DNA from: an uncultured Pseudodesulfovibrio sp.
GTDB lineage: Bacteria; Desulfobacterota; Desulfovibrionia; Desulfovibrionales; Desulfovibrionaceae
Length of the DNA: 64,000 nucleotides
Direction of reading: 5' to 3'
NCBI RefSeq assembly: GCF_963664965.1
Contig: NZ_OY761823.1
Coordinates: forward strand, 134,001 to 198,000
This document shows positions 17,883-29,183 of this stretch, piece by piece. The number at the start of each line of letters is the position of its first letter. Position 1 is the stretch's first letter. The position numbers and the translations under genes were made by a program. The notes below the pieces were generated by a model. It made no database searches, had not been told where the DNA came from, and was given only the letters and a program-made list of their open reading frames with translations.

Positions 17883-19526
17883 ATGAATGAAAATTATTTC
17901 TCCATCAGCCAGCTCGGCATGAGCGCGCAGCTCAAGGAATTGTCGCTTGACGAAATGGTTGAATACGTCCGCAACCACATTCACAGCTTTCTTTTTGACG
18001 AACCTGTCTGCCTTTGCTTCATAGAGCGGTTTGCCAACGATCCTGAAGTCAACAAAGAGAAAAGATACAGGGACACCCTGCTCTACCTGCTGGACAAGGC
18101 GCTGCAACTCCGCCCCTTCCGACCGGGCCTGCTCAAGGCGGTGGCACAGTTGACCGGCAATCCGCAGGTGCAGCAGCGTCTTGATTTCGTGGAAAAACAC
18201 AACCGCGAGCAGGAAATCTTCGACCAGATTTCCGCTCTGGACCTCAATCAGGACGCCGAAGACGCCAAGACGTTTATCACACAGCTCATTCAGGGCTGCA
18301 CGGACCACATCGCAGCAGCCCAGTATGCCTTGAACGTGGACAGGCATCTCGGCATCGCACGCGGGGAATGGCAGGATTCCTTTACCTGCCCGCCCGCCCT
18401 TCGCAGGGACTGGGAAATCCATCTTTTCAACCACCACGCCGCCCTGTGCGACTACGAACGGGCCATGGAACTCTGGCAGGGGCTCCGCAGTGACCTTCTC
18501 CGTGAGACCTCCCTCAATCTGGCTGCCGAAATGTTCGTCGCTGCCGGTGACACGACACAGGCAATGGACCTGTACAAGGCCTCGCTGCAACAGGACCCCA
18601 GACAGACCCCGGTCCGCCTCCGGCTTCGTGAGCTGGAAAATCCGTTCATCCCGGACACCAGCCTGCCCGACACATGCAGCGTCGATATCTGCCTCTATTC
18701 ATGGAACAAAGGGGAAATTTTCGGACAGACGCTGAAGAGCCTGAGTGAATCGGATATCGGCAAGGCGCGCATCCACATCCTGCTCAACGGCTGCACGGAC
18801 AACAGCCGGGAGATCGTCGAAAACGCCCTTCCGCTGTTCCCGGACAACGAAGTCATCGTTCACGACCTGCATGTGAACATCGGGGCACCCGCAGCCCGCA
18901 ACTGGCTGCTGCGCCTCCCGGAAGTGCGGGAATCGAAATACGTCGCCTTTCTCGACGACGACGTCACGGTCCAGAAGGACTGGCTGGCCCGTTTTCTGAC
19001 CATCGCGGAAAGCGACGACCAGATCGGCGTGGTGGGCTGCAAGATTCTGCATCCCGGCGAACCGGCCCAGATTCAGCACCTGTTCCGCTATGTCGCCATC
19101 GCCGGTCACGGCCTGCTCAAGATGTCCATCCACACCCCGCTGGAAACCTACGACAACCACGTCTACGACTTCACCCGCGAGACACGCAGCGTAATGGGGT
19201 GCCTGCACCTGATCCGCAACGAAGCCGCCCAAAAGATTCCCGCAGGATTCGATATCCGCTTTTCACCGTCACAGGTGGACGATATCGACCACGACCTCGC
19301 CATATGCCTTGAGGGATACAAGGTCATGTACTGCGGAACCGTGACCTGCATCCACCACCAGTTGAGCGGAATCAATTTCAAGGAGCAGAAGAGCACTACC
19401 GCCAGCACGGGAAGCATCATGGGCAACGATATCAAATTCTACTTCAAGCACGCCGATCACCTGGAAAGGCTCCGGGAATTCGATAATCTGAGCCTTGATA
19501 TCGGCGTCGAACCGCCCGTGATATAA
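17883..19526 (+). CDS. Family 2 glycosyltransferase with TPR-like N terminus
   Basis: This 547-residue cytoplasmic protein has a helical, repeat-like N-terminal half (about 1-255, TPR-like, with ALQLRPFRPGLLKAVAQL and AGDTTQAMDLYKASLQQDP). A GT-A domain follows, beginning VDICLYSWNKGEIFG, with LLNGCTDNSREIVE and the metal-binding FLDDDVTV near residue 358. The acceptor is unknown. Position beside the motor operon and a sigma-28-like site suggest flagellin or another motility protein as target, which is inference. It stands alone before topA. Confidence 0.85.
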   Translation: MNENYFSISQLGMSAQLKELSLDEMVEYVRNHIHSFLFDEPVCLCFIERFANDPEVNKEKRYRDTLLYLLDKALQLRPFRPGLLKAVAQLTGNPQVQQRLDFVEKHNREQEIFDQISALDLNQDAEDAKTFITQLIQGCTDHIAAAQYALNVDRHLGIARGEWQDSFTCPPALRRDWEIHLFNHHAALCDYERAMELWQGLRSDLLRETSLNLAAEMFVAAGDTTQAMDLYKASLQQDPRQTPVRLRLRELENPFIPDTSLPDTCSVDICLYSWNKGEIFGQTLKSLSESDIGKARIHILLNGCTDNSREIVENALPLFPDNEVIVHDLHVNIGAPAARNWLLRLPEVRESKYVAFLDDDVTVQKDWLARFLTIAESDDQIGVVGCKILHPGEPAQIQHLFRYVAIAGHGLLKMSIHTPLETYDNHVYDFTRETRSVMGCLHLIRNEAAQKIPAGFDIRFSPSQVDDIDHDLAICLEGYKVMYCGTVTCIHHQLSGINFKEQKSTTASTGSIMGNDIKFYFKHADHLERLREFDNLSLDIGVEPPVI

Positions 19527-19587
19527 CCATGTGAGGGCCTATTTTTCACAAAAAAAGCATTTTTACCCATTATCTATATATAGAGGG

Positions 19588-19617
19588 TTGACGACCCCCC
19601 TGATAAACGTGCATAGA
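19588..19617 (+). promoter_or_regulatory. Possible sigma-70 promoter of topA
   Basis: TTGACG at 19588-19593 and CATAGA at 19612-19617 are 18 bp apart, about 70 bp before the topA ATG. A palindromic TCTATATATAGA lies just upstream. The -10 match is weak. Confidence 0.3.
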
Positions 19618-19689
19618 CCCCCCTCACAAACCAACCCGAACGCCGCATGGGTTGCTTTTATCCCGAAAAAGCGGCTATGAGACCGGACT

Positions 19690-22107
<2,418 letters not shown>

Positions 22108-22130
22108 AACGCACACAGACTGACGTATCA

Positions 22131-22164
22131 GGCCGGGACACTCATTGTGTCCCGGCCTTTTTTT
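22131..22164 (+). terminator. Rho-independent terminator of topA
   Basis: A perfect 11-bp stem (GGCCGGGACAC at 22131-22141 with its complement at 22147-22157) has a 5-nt loop and is followed by seven T residues. Confidence 0.95.
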
Positions 22165-22265
22165 CGACTCATCCAGTCGCCGCATATCTTTGACGACAAA
22201 AAACCCCGCTCCCAAAACAGAACGAGGCTCTCTCACTTGTGGCAGCCCATGCCGCGAAACCGTTC

Positions 22266-23039
22266 TTATCGGCTCGCCGCGTTTTCAACCCGGCTGATAT
22301 ATTCCTTTTTGATCTGTTCAAACATGCCGCCTTCGACCAGTTCACGCATGACAGTGTTGAATTCCGCGAGTCGAGAAGCATAAGGAGAACGCTTCGACAG
22401 GACCATGCAGACGTCCTGCTCTTCCTGAAAAACATACTGGGCCTTGGTGATACTCCCGGTCAGTCCGCTTTGTGCGAGTCGGTAATCCCCCGCAGCCTCG
22501 GTGGTGATAAAAGCGTCAATGCGTCCGGCAAGCAGCATCTTGATATTCAATTTAAAGCTCTTCACGCTTGATTTATCGATATTTTCATCCGTGTCGAAAC
22601 GGGGAAAATACTTTCCGCCCAGTTGAGTACCTATTCTCAGGGAATACATATCCTCATACTCGGTAATCAAATTCTCGTTTCCCTTGAGCACATACAAGGC
22701 CTTGTTTGTCTTTGTCTTGTAGGGAGGCATCAGAAAATGAGCAAACGCCTCACGCTCTGGCCGATGCAGCACGCCGACCATCAGGTCAACACTGCCGTGC
22801 TCCAGCATCTTGAGTCCGCGCTTGAAGGGAAGATGAACAAATTCGACATCAAGATGCATTCGCTCTGCCACAAGATGGAGAAAGTCGATGTCGATACCGC
22901 CGACATTTCCATTTTCATCAAGCGTTTTCCACGGGGGAAGTGTGTTGAAGGATACACGAAGGACTCCATCCGCAGCCTGAACAGGCGAAGGCAGGAGAAA
23001 GAGAACGAAAAGTGATAAGTAAAAAAGTAATGTTCGCAT
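22266..23039 (-). CDS. Periplasmic solute-binding protein, family 3 (orphan)
   Basis: This 257-residue protein has a signal peptide (hydrophobic stretch ending PVQAADG) and a type II periplasmic binding fold. It starts LRVSFNTLPPWKTLDENG, with VGGIDIDFLHLVAERM and a C-terminal EGGMFEQIKKEYISR, matching the SBP_bac_3 family that binds amino acids or similar small solutes. No permease or ATPase lies nearby. Such orphans may be sensors or share a remote transporter. Ligand unknown. Confidence 0.82.
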   Translation of the reverse strand: MRTLLFYLSLFVLFLLPSPVQAADGVLRVSFNTLPPWKTLDENGNVGGIDIDFLHLVAERMHLDVEFVHLPFKRGLKMLEHGSVDLMVGVLHRPEREAFAHFLMPPYKTKTNKALYVLKGNENLITEYEDMYSLRIGTQLGGKYFPRFDTDENIDKSSVKSFKLNIKMLLAGRIDAFITTEAAGDYRLAQSGLTGSITKAQYVFQEEQDVCMVLSKRSPYASRLAEFNTVMRELVEGGMFEQIKKEYISRVENAASR

Positions 23040-23203
23040 CTAAGTAAAATAGCCATATACAAAACACGTTACACTGGCAACAGGAGCACCATCCCACCCC
23101 AGTAAGACTGGCCTTGGCCACACAACAGGAAAAAGTCCGAATCAAAAAAGACTGCATATTGGAACCGACAAGGGCCTGAACCAAGGGAATCATTTTATGC
23201 ATG

Positions 23204-23243
23204 CTGTAACCCAATTGTAACACCCGGGCCATTTTGCCGTAAC
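23204..23243 (+). promoter_or_regulatory. Pho-box-like repeats upstream of pstB
   Basis: CTGTAAC at 23204, TTGTAAC at 23215 and CCGTAAC at 23237 are spaced by 11 and 22 bp, the 11-bp phasing of PhoB half-sites. The slot between (GGGCCAT at 23226) is a poor copy. The array lies about 75-115 bp before the pstB ATG. The same motif occurs before the PhoB-type gene at 46741. Confidence 0.6.
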
Positions 23244-23317
23244 TGCCCGGACGTAGACAACGGGAGTCGCCCGCCACGTTGCGGAGCAATCATATTTCCA
23301 TCGGGAGAATTTTCAGC

Positions 23318-24079
23318 ATGAAAAATCCTATCAAAGTGGCGTCCGCCAACCTTGATTTCCATTACGGGGATTTCAAGGCGCTGGAGGACATCAGCATAGA
23401 TTTCGAACTCAACCGCGTTACGGCCCTCATCGGCCCTTCCGGTTGCGGCAAATCCACCTACCTGCGTTGCATCAACCGCATGAACGACCTCATTCCCGGC
23501 ACGCGTGTGGATGGAGAAATGACGCTGGACGGCGAAGACATCTACGCTCCGGGCATAGACGTGGTCTCGTTGCGCCGCCGCATAGGCATGGTCTTCCAGA
23601 AGCCGAACCCGTTTCCCAAGACCCTTTTCGAAAACGTGGCATACGGCCTGCGCGTCAACGGGATAAACGACAAGCAGTTCCTTGAACAACGCGTCGAGGA
23701 AAGCCTCAGGGGGGCGGCTCTGTGGGATGAAGTCAAGGACCGGCTGCACACTTCGGCACTCGGCCTGTCCGGCGGCCAGCAGCAGCGCCTGTGCATCGCC
23801 CGCGCACTCGCCATCGAACCGGAAGTCCTGCTCATGGACGAACCGGCCTCGGCTCTGGACCCCATCGCCACACAGAAAATCGAAGACCTCATCCACGAAC
23901 TCAAAAAGGACTTCACCATCATCATCGTCACCCACTCCATGCAGCAGGCCGCCCGCGTCTCGGACCGCACCGCATTCTTCTACATGGGCAAGCTCATCGA
24001 AGTTGACGACACCAAGTCCATGTTCACCAAGCCGAGCAACAAACAGACAGAAGACTACATCACCGGACGTTTCGGTTGA
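23318..24079 (+). CDS. pstB: Phosphate ABC transporter ATPase PstB
   Basis: This 253-residue ATPase energises high-affinity phosphate uptake. Walker A is [12 protein letters not shown], the signature is [16 protein letters not shown], Walker B is [13 protein letters not shown], and [19 protein letters not shown] is the PstB switch region. ATG 23318 is used because GGGAG precedes it and similarity starts at MKNPIK; an upstream in-frame start is rejected. pstS, pstC and pstA are not adjacent. phoU follows 79 bp on, so this is a split pst locus. Confidence 0.95.
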   Translation: MKNPIKVASANLDFHYGDFKALEDISIDFELNRVTALIGPSGCGKSTYLRCINRMNDLIPGTRVDGEMTLDGEDIYAPGIDVVSLRRRIGMVFQKPNPFPKTLFENVAYGLRVNGINDKQFLEQRVEESLRGAALWDEVKDRLHTSALGLSGGQQQRLCIARALAIEPEVLLMDEPASALDPIATQKIEDLIHELKKDFTIIIVTHSMQQAARVSDRTAFFYMGKLIEVDDTKSMFTKPSNKQTEDYITGRFG

Positions 24080-24158
24080 TTAATCGCAATATTCCGGGAA
24101 AGAATAAGCAGAAAACCACAAATTTCGGCAACAGCCAAAGCCGGTTCCGGAGGAGTAC

Positions 24159-24824
24159 ATGGAGCAGAGAGCACACTTTTCAAACAAACTGGACGACCTG
24201 AAGGTCAGGGTCCTACGCATGGCCGCACTGTCCGAAACAGCGGTTCATAAAGCCGTCAAGGCCTTCCTTGAAAACGATGCGGACCTCGCCGAAGAAGTCA
24301 TCATGGGCGACTCCGCCATCAACGAACTTGAGGACGACCTGGACAAATTCAGCCTTGAACTGCTCGCGCTTGATCAGCCCATGGCCATTGACCTGCGGAC
24401 CATCGTCGGCGGGCAGCGCATCACCGTGAATCTGGAACGTCTCGGAGACGAAGCCGTGAACCTCGCGCACCGAGCCATGTTCCTGAGCACCCGCCCGCCC
24501 CTGCCGCATAATCCCAAGATGGAAAAACTGGCGCAGACCGCAAAGGCCATGCTGTCCGACGCCCTGAAGTCCTATGTGGACGAAGACGTGGCCCTTGCCT
24601 TTCAGGTCTGCCGCATGGACGACAAGGCCGATGATCTCAACATCTCCATCCTGCGTCAGTTCGTCAGTGAAATGGTCACGGAATCCCGCATCGTGGAACG
24701 CGGCGTACACGCCATCATCGGCGCACGCCATCTGGAACGCATCGCGGACCTTGCCACCAATGTCGCCGAATCCGTGGCGTTCATCGTCGAAGGCACGAAC
24801 ATGAAACACAGCTGCAAGGAATAA
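24159..24824 (+). CDS. phoU: Phosphate signalling protein PhoU
   Basis: This 221-residue all-helical protein has two PhoU repeats, each with the E-x-x-x-D metal-binding helices (INELEDDLDKFSLELLALDQP in the first, MDDKADDLNISILRQF in the second) and the RITVNLERLGDEAVNLA and GARHLERIADLATNVAE blocks. It restrains the Pho two-component system and PstB when phosphate is plentiful. GGAGGAG precedes the ATG. It is co-transcribed with pstB. Confidence 0.95.
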   Translation: MEQRAHFSNKLDDLKVRVLRMAALSETAVHKAVKAFLENDADLAEEVIMGDSAINELEDDLDKFSLELLALDQPMAIDLRTIVGGQRITVNLERLGDEAVNLAHRAMFLSTRPPLPHNPKMEKLAQTAKAMLSDALKSYVDEDVALAFQVCRMDDKADDLNISILRQFVSEMVTESRIVERGVHAIIGARHLERIADLATNVAESVAFIVEGTNMKHSCKE

Positions 24825-24849
24825 CACGGCAGAACCATCTGCGACCTTT

Positions 24850-24877
24850 GCAACCGGGGATATTTTTCTCCGGTTGC
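24850..24877 (+). terminator. Hairpin after phoU
   Basis: GCAACCGG at 24850-24857 pairs with CCGGTTGC at 24870-24877, and three further pairs (one G-T) extend the stem inward to a T-rich loop. Only a weak T tract (TTCATTT) follows. Confidence 0.55.
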
Positions 24878-25054
24878 TTCATTTGAAACCCGCAACATCC
24901 AAGAACTGATAAAAACATTGAAATCAGGCGAAATTCGTTGGGAGAAAAGAGTTTACAGAGGAACGTTTTTCCGTTAGAAGCATGATTCTTCTTATTGTAG
25001 GAGGCAAGGCTTGACAGCCATAACCAGCCAAAATGGCAGGCCTTCTTTAAAAGG

Positions 25055-25167
25055 AGCGTAAAGATAGCGGAACCGGTCCACCGGACCGACCGCGCAGAAA
25101 GAGGCTCGACGGCCTCGGAACGAATCCCTCTATCTGCGCCGGTACCCTTATCTTTAACATATACGCT
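25055..25167 (+). ncRNA. Structured 5' leader of rpsA
   Basis: A multi-branched RNA can be drawn. The closing helix is TAAAGATA (25059-25066) with TATCTTTA (25149-25156), extended by AGCG (25055-25058) with CGCT (25164-25167). Hairpin 1 is 25067-25093, with CGGTCC-ACC-GGACCG at its core. Hairpin 2 is GCGCAGA (25092-25098) with TCTGCGC (25133-25139), plus AGAGG with CCTCT. GAGGC at 25101 could instead pair with GCCTC at 25112, giving an alternative fold. The leader ends about 38 nt before the rpsA start. It is possibly the site where S1 controls its own synthesis. Confidence 0.5.
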
Positions 25168-25205
25168 AAAAATACTTTGTCCGAGGTCCGTTGTGGAGGT
25201 AACCC

Positions 25206-27041
25206 ATGGAAAAAACTAATGATGTCGTCGAATCCCCCGACATGGAAATGAATTTTGCCGATGCTCTTGATGAGTATCTGAATTCCGATTTCGGGGATCT
25301 GGACGAGGGCACCATCGTTGCTGGTGAAGTCGTCAAGGTCGACAAGGACTATGTCCTCGTTGATGTGAATTTCAAGTCCGAAGGACAGATTCCCATCATG
25401 GAATTCACCGAGGCTGACGGCACTGTCGCAGTCAAGGTCGGTGAGAAGGTCGATGTTTTCGTCGCCCGCAAGAACGAAGCCGAAGGCACCATCTACTTGT
25501 CCCGTGACAAGGCCAAGCGGATGCAGCTTTTTGATAAACTGGAAGAAGTGCAGGAAAAAGACGGCGAAGTCGTCGGCCGCATCATCCGCCGCATCAAGGG
25601 CGGTTACACCGTCGATCTCGGCGGCGTGGAAGCATTCCTGCCCGGTTCCCACGTTGATCTGCGCCCGGTCCCCGACATGGACGCTCTGGTCAACCAGGAA
25701 TTCGACTTCAAGATTCTCAAGATCAACCGCCGCCGCAGCAACGTCATCGTTTCCCGCCGCGTACTTCTCGAAGAGATGCGTAGCGAACAGCGCGACAAGC
25801 TGCTCGGCACCCTCGAAGACGGCCAGGTCGTCACCGGTAAGGTCAAGAACATCACCGAATACGGCGTGTTCATCGATCTCGGCGGCCTCGACGGTCTCCT
25901 CCACATCACCGACATGTCCTGGAAGCGCATCAAGCATCCCAAGGAAATGGTCCAGCTCGGCGACGATCTGGAACTGAAGATCCTCTCCTTCGACCGCGAA
26001 GCACAGAAGGTCTCCCTTGGTCTCAAGCAGCTCGTCCCCGATCCGTGGGAGAACATCGCTGAGAAGTACCCCCAGGATTCCAAGTTCACCGGTACCATCA
26101 CCAATCTCGCCGACTACGGCGCATTCGTGGAACTGGAAAACGGCGTCGAAGGTCTGGTTCACATCTCCGAGATGTCCTGGACCCGCAAGCTCCGTCATCC
26201 TTCCCAGATGGTGAAGGTCGGCGAAGAAGTCGAAGTCATCGTGCTCGGCGTCGATCCCGACAAGAAGCGCATCTCCCTCGGCATGAAGCAGATCTCCCCG
26301 AACCCGTGGGATGTCGTGGCCGAGAAGTACCCCGAGGGCACCGTCCTCGAAGGCGCTATCAAGAACATCACCGAATTCGGCGTGTTCATCGGCATCGAGG
26401 AAGGCATCGACGGCCTCATCCACGTTTCCGACATCTCCTGGACCAAGAAAATCCGTCATCCTTCGGAAGTCTACAAGTCCGGCGACGCCGTTCAGGCCAA
26501 GGTCCTCACCGTGGACAAGGAAAACGAGAAGTTCACCCTCGGCGTGAAGCAGCTCACCGAAGACCCGTGGACCCAGGTCCCGGCCAAGTACCCCGTGGGT
26601 CAGCTGATCAACGGTACCGTCACCAACATCACTGACTTCGGTCTGTTTGTTGAGGTCGAGGAAGGCATCGAAGGTCTGGTTCACGTTTCCGAGATCAGCC
26701 GCAAGAAGATCAAGTCCCCCTCCGAGATGTTCAAGGAAGGCGACACCATCGAAGCCAAGGTCATCCACGTCTCCGCTGATGAACGCCGTCTCGGCCTGTC
26801 CATCAAGCAGACCAAGGAAGAGCCTGCACGCGGTGGCGGCAAGTCCAAGAGCTTCGGCGGCGGTGCTGCCGGCGAGTCCACAGGTTCCACCCTTGGTGAC
26901 CTGCTCCGCGAAAAGCTCGAAGAAGCTGCCGGTGACGCTCTCGACAACCCTGTCGAAGAAGTCGTTGAAACCGAAGCTCCCGCAGAAGCCCCGGTCGAAG
27001 AGGCCGCAGCTCCCGTCGAGGAGTCCGAAGAAACCAAGTAG
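25206..27041 (+). CDS. rpsA: 30S ribosomal protein S1
   Basis: This 611-residue RNA-binding protein delivers mRNA to the 30S subunit. Six tandem S1 (OB-fold) domains of about 70-85 residues are visible, recurring as G.V..I..YG.F[IV]...G..GL[VL]H[IV]..[MI]SW. The last four are the most alike, for example GKVKNITEYGVFIDLGGLDG and GTITNLADYGAFVELENGVE. The C-terminal tail is a low-complexity acidic stretch rich in Glu, Ala and Pro. GGAGGT precedes the ATG. sppA follows 9 bp later, so the two share a transcript. Confidence 0.97.
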   Translation: MEKTNDVVESPDMEMNFADALDEYLNSDFGDLDEGTIVAGEVVKVDKDYVLVDVNFKSEGQIPIMEFTEADGTVAVKVGEKVDVFVARKNEAEGTIYLSRDKAKRMQLFDKLEEVQEKDGEVVGRIIRRIKGGYTVDLGGVEAFLPGSHVDLRPVPDMDALVNQEFDFKILKINRRRSNVIVSRRVLLEEMRSEQRDKLLGTLEDGQVVTGKVKNITEYGVFIDLGGLDGLLHITDMSWKRIKHPKEMVQLGDDLELKILSFDREAQKVSLGLKQLVPDPWENIAEKYPQDSKFTGTITNLADYGAFVELENGVEGLVHISEMSWTRKLRHPSQMVKVGEEVEVIVLGVDPDKKRISLGMKQISPNPWDVVAEKYPEGTVLEGAIKNITEFGVFIGIEEGIDGLIHVSDISWTKKIRHPSEVYKSGDAVQAKVLTVDKENEKFTLGVKQLTEDPWTQVPAKYPVGQLINGTVTNITDFGLFVEVEEGIEGLVHVSEISRKKIKSPSEMFKEGDTIEAKVIHVSADERRLGLSIKQTKEEPARGGGKSKSFGGGAAGESTGSTLGDLLREKLEEAAGDALDNPVEEVVETEAPAEAPVEEAAAPVEESEETK

Positions 27042-27050
27042 AGAATCATT

Positions 27051-27950
27051 ATGTTGGAAGAAACACGCACACGTTTCTCCCAGCGCCACCCCCTCATTTT
27101 CGGGGTGATGATGATAATTACGGCCATAGTCCTCATTTTGGGGGCTATGGCCTTTTTCCGTTCCATGGGCTGGATGGAAGGCAACTTCTCTCTGGGACGC
27201 GACAAGCTCGGCGTGGTGCACATCGAAGGCACCATCATGGATTCCACCGACGTGGTCGGCTGGATACGGACCCTGCGTGACGACGACTCCGTTTCGGGCG
27301 TGCTGCTGCGCGTCAACTCTCCGGGCGGCGCAATCGCCCCGTCACAGGAGATATATCAGGCCGTCACCGACCTCGCGAGCCGCAAGCCGGTTGTCGCCTC
27401 CTACTCCACGGTCGCAGCCAGCGGCGGCTACTATGCGTCGGCTCCGGCCAACGTCATCGTGGCCAATCCCGGCTCCATCACCGCTTCCATCGGTGTGATG
27501 GCCGAATTCGTCACCGTAGGCGAGGCGCTTCGGAAACTCGGCATCAAGCCCGAAATTCTCACCACCGGAAAATACAAGGCCGCTGGCACGCCCATGCGCG
27601 ACCTCACCACGGCACAGCGTGACCAGATTCTCGGCATGATGCTGGACCTGCACGCCCAGTTCGTGGACGACGTCGCCGCGGCACGCAACATGAAGCGCAG
27701 CAGAGTGGAAGCCATTGCCGACGGACGCGCCGTCACGGGCCGTCAGGCTCTCGCGCTCGGCCTCGTCGACATGCTGGGCAGTGAAGAGCAGGCTTTCGAC
27801 AAGCTCAAGGAACTCTGCGAAATCGAAGGCAGGGCCTCACTCATCGAAGGACCGGTCGTGGAACAAACCCTGATTCAGGAAATCATGGGTTCCCTCAAAA
27901 TCGACTTCACTTCCGCAGTCAACGAAGGATGGACCTTTTCGTTCAAGTAG
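27051..27950 (+). CDS. sppA: Signal peptide peptidase SppA (S49, short form)
   Basis: This 299-residue membrane-anchored serine protease degrades cleaved signal peptides. One N-terminal membrane helix (about 18-40) is followed by the S49 fold: LLRVNSPGGAIAPSQEIY, the nucleophile in AASGGYYASAPAN, and the general-base lysine in TTGKYKAAGTPMRDLT. It is the short 36-kDa type rather than the tandem 67-kDa form. It lies 9 bp after rpsA and ends before a large palindrome. A second S49 protein is at 56831. Confidence 0.93.
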   Translation: MLEETRTRFSQRHPLIFGVMMIITAIVLILGAMAFFRSMGWMEGNFSLGRDKLGVVHIEGTIMDSTDVVGWIRTLRDDDSVSGVLLRVNSPGGAIAPSQEIYQAVTDLASRKPVVASYSTVAASGGYYASAPANVIVANPGSITASIGVMAEFVTVGEALRKLGIKPEILTTGKYKAAGTPMRDLTTAQRDQILGMMLDLHAQFVDDVAAARNMKRSRVEAIADGRAVTGRQALALGLVDMLGSEEQAFDKLKELCEIEGRASLIEGPVVEQTLIQEIMGSLKIDFTSAVNEGWTFSFK

Positions 27951-27982
27951 CAGGTGGCGATCCGCTCATTCCTTTTGCAATA

Positions 27983-28036
27983 TTTCAACAAGACAGGCCC
28001 TGGAAGTTTGAACTTCCAGGGCCTGTCTTGTTGAAA
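27983..28036. terminator. 26-bp perfect palindrome between convergent genes
   Basis: A perfect inverted repeat with arms 27983-28008 and 28011-28036 and only 2 nt between them ends in AAA/TTT. It sits between the 3' ends of sppA (plus) and the HD-GYP gene (minus) and probably serves as a bidirectional terminator, although no long U tract follows. Confidence 0.75.
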
Positions 28037-28061
28037 ATTCTCTGAATTCAGAAAGAACCGA

Positions 28062-29072
28062 CTAGGCCAGTTCCGCCTTTGAAAGAACTGCGATAAGCCG
28101 TTTGAGCATCTCGGCATTGAATGCGCCCCGGCGGGACTTGATCCGCGTAAGCGCTTCGAACGGAGTGAGCTTCTTTTTGCCCTTACCGCCCCGTGTGAGG
28201 TTGTCGTATTCATTGCACAGGGAAAGGACCTTGGCATAGCTGGGCAGCAGGTCGCCCGAAGCGCCGGACGGATAGCCGCTGCCGTCTTCCAGTTCGTGAT
28301 GGAACAGAATGCATTGCAGCGTTTCCTGCGGCAGGGGCAGGGAGGAGCACAGCCCGACTCCCAGTGCCGGATGCGATCTCGCCATGTCCTGCTCTATCTG
28401 CGTCAGGCCGTCCCAACGGCGGGTAAACAGAGCTTCGGGTAGCTCCAGCTTGCCGATATCATGCAGCATGGCCCCCATGCCCACGGCGACGAGCAGGTCG
28501 GCATCGTCTTTCACGAAAGTATTGAGCACGCTGACGGTGAGCACCATGACGCCGATACCGTGGCGGAACAGTTCGTTGCCCTCGGAGATGAACCGGGACA
28601 ATTCCTTGAGCGCATCATCACGCGCCAGAAATTTCAGGCTGTGGGAAATGAGGGAGCGGATCTTCCCGAACCGCCGCTTGTCCATGGATTTTGGCAGGCT
28701 CCTGTCAAACGACTCCTTGGCAAGCGAAACCGTGGCGTCGTTCCATGCACGGGCGCGTTCACGGACAGGAATGGCCTCGTCACCGAGCACCTCTTCCAGA
28801 TGGTCCTGCACGTAGACGGCATACTGGGGGTAATCCTCTGCCTTGACGTACAGGTGCTCCACATCAAGCTCGCCAAGGCGCTCCTTGTGCGCGTCGGTGA
28901 ACAGTTCGCCTTTTTCCGCGTACAACACATAGCCTTCGCCCTGTTTCAGAAACAGGGAAAAACCGCCCACACGGGACGGGATGACCATGTAGGGCGACAC
29001 CTTGAACAGGCGCGCTCTCTTTTTCTGCTTTGCATTCGGCCCGCCGTTATCAGCGGAGGCGGTGGAACCCAT
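28062..29072 (-). CDS. HD-GYP domain protein (probable c-di-GMP phosphodiesterase)
   Basis: This protein of about 336 residues has an N-terminal PilZ/DUF3391-like region (YMVIPSRVGGFSLFLKQGEG) and a C-terminal HD-GYP domain. The HD-GYP signatures are MLHDIGKLELPEAL, with the HD pair and the lysine, then HHELEDGSGYPSG, the GYP motif. Such enzymes hydrolyse cyclic di-GMP in the cytoplasm. ATG 29072 is preferred over TTG 29087 because AAGGGAG lies between them. It is monocistronic and divergent from uvrA. Confidence 0.85.
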   Translation of the reverse strand: MGSTASADNGGPNAKQKKRARLFKVSPYMVIPSRVGGFSLFLKQGEGYVLYAEKGELFTDAHKERLGELDVEHLYVKAEDYPQYAVYVQDHLEEVLGDEAIPVRERARAWNDATVSLAKESFDRSLPKSMDKRRFGKIRSLISHSLKFLARDDALKELSRFISEGNELFRHGIGVMVLTVSVLNTFVKDDADLLVAVGMGAMLHDIGKLELPEALFTRRWDGLTQIEQDMARSHPALGVGLCSSLPLPQETLQCILFHHELEDGSGYPSGASGDLLPSYAKVLSLCNEYDNLTRGGKGKKKLTPFEALTRIKSRRGAFNAEMLKRLIAVLSKAELA

Positions 29073-29183
29073 GACTACTCCCTTCAAACCGTATTATGAA
29101 TCCACAGGCGCTCTCGACACCAATGACGCCCGGGACAGTGAAACTTTATTACTCCTTTAACATACTTTCAGGACTCGCGGTTG

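Larger units (their letters stand above)
24825..25205. other. phoU-rpsA intergenic region
   Basis: This 381-bp gap holds a phoU hairpin (24850-24877), a possible short leader peptide frame (25011-25061, TTG start behind AGGAGG), and a structured rpsA leader (25055-25167). TTGACA at 25011 could instead be a -35 box, but no good -10 follows at 16-18 bp. Confidence 0.6.

Noticed and set aside
25011-25039. TTGACA as an rpsA -35 box
   Set aside because: No acceptable -10 hexamer occurs 16-18 bp downstream (TGGCAG), so it is not listed as a promoter.
25047-27221. 724-codon open frame antisense to rpsA
   Set aside because: It mirrors the strongly biased codons of rpsA. The predicted product is repetitive and acidic because the S1 domains repeat, and it has no ribosome site.
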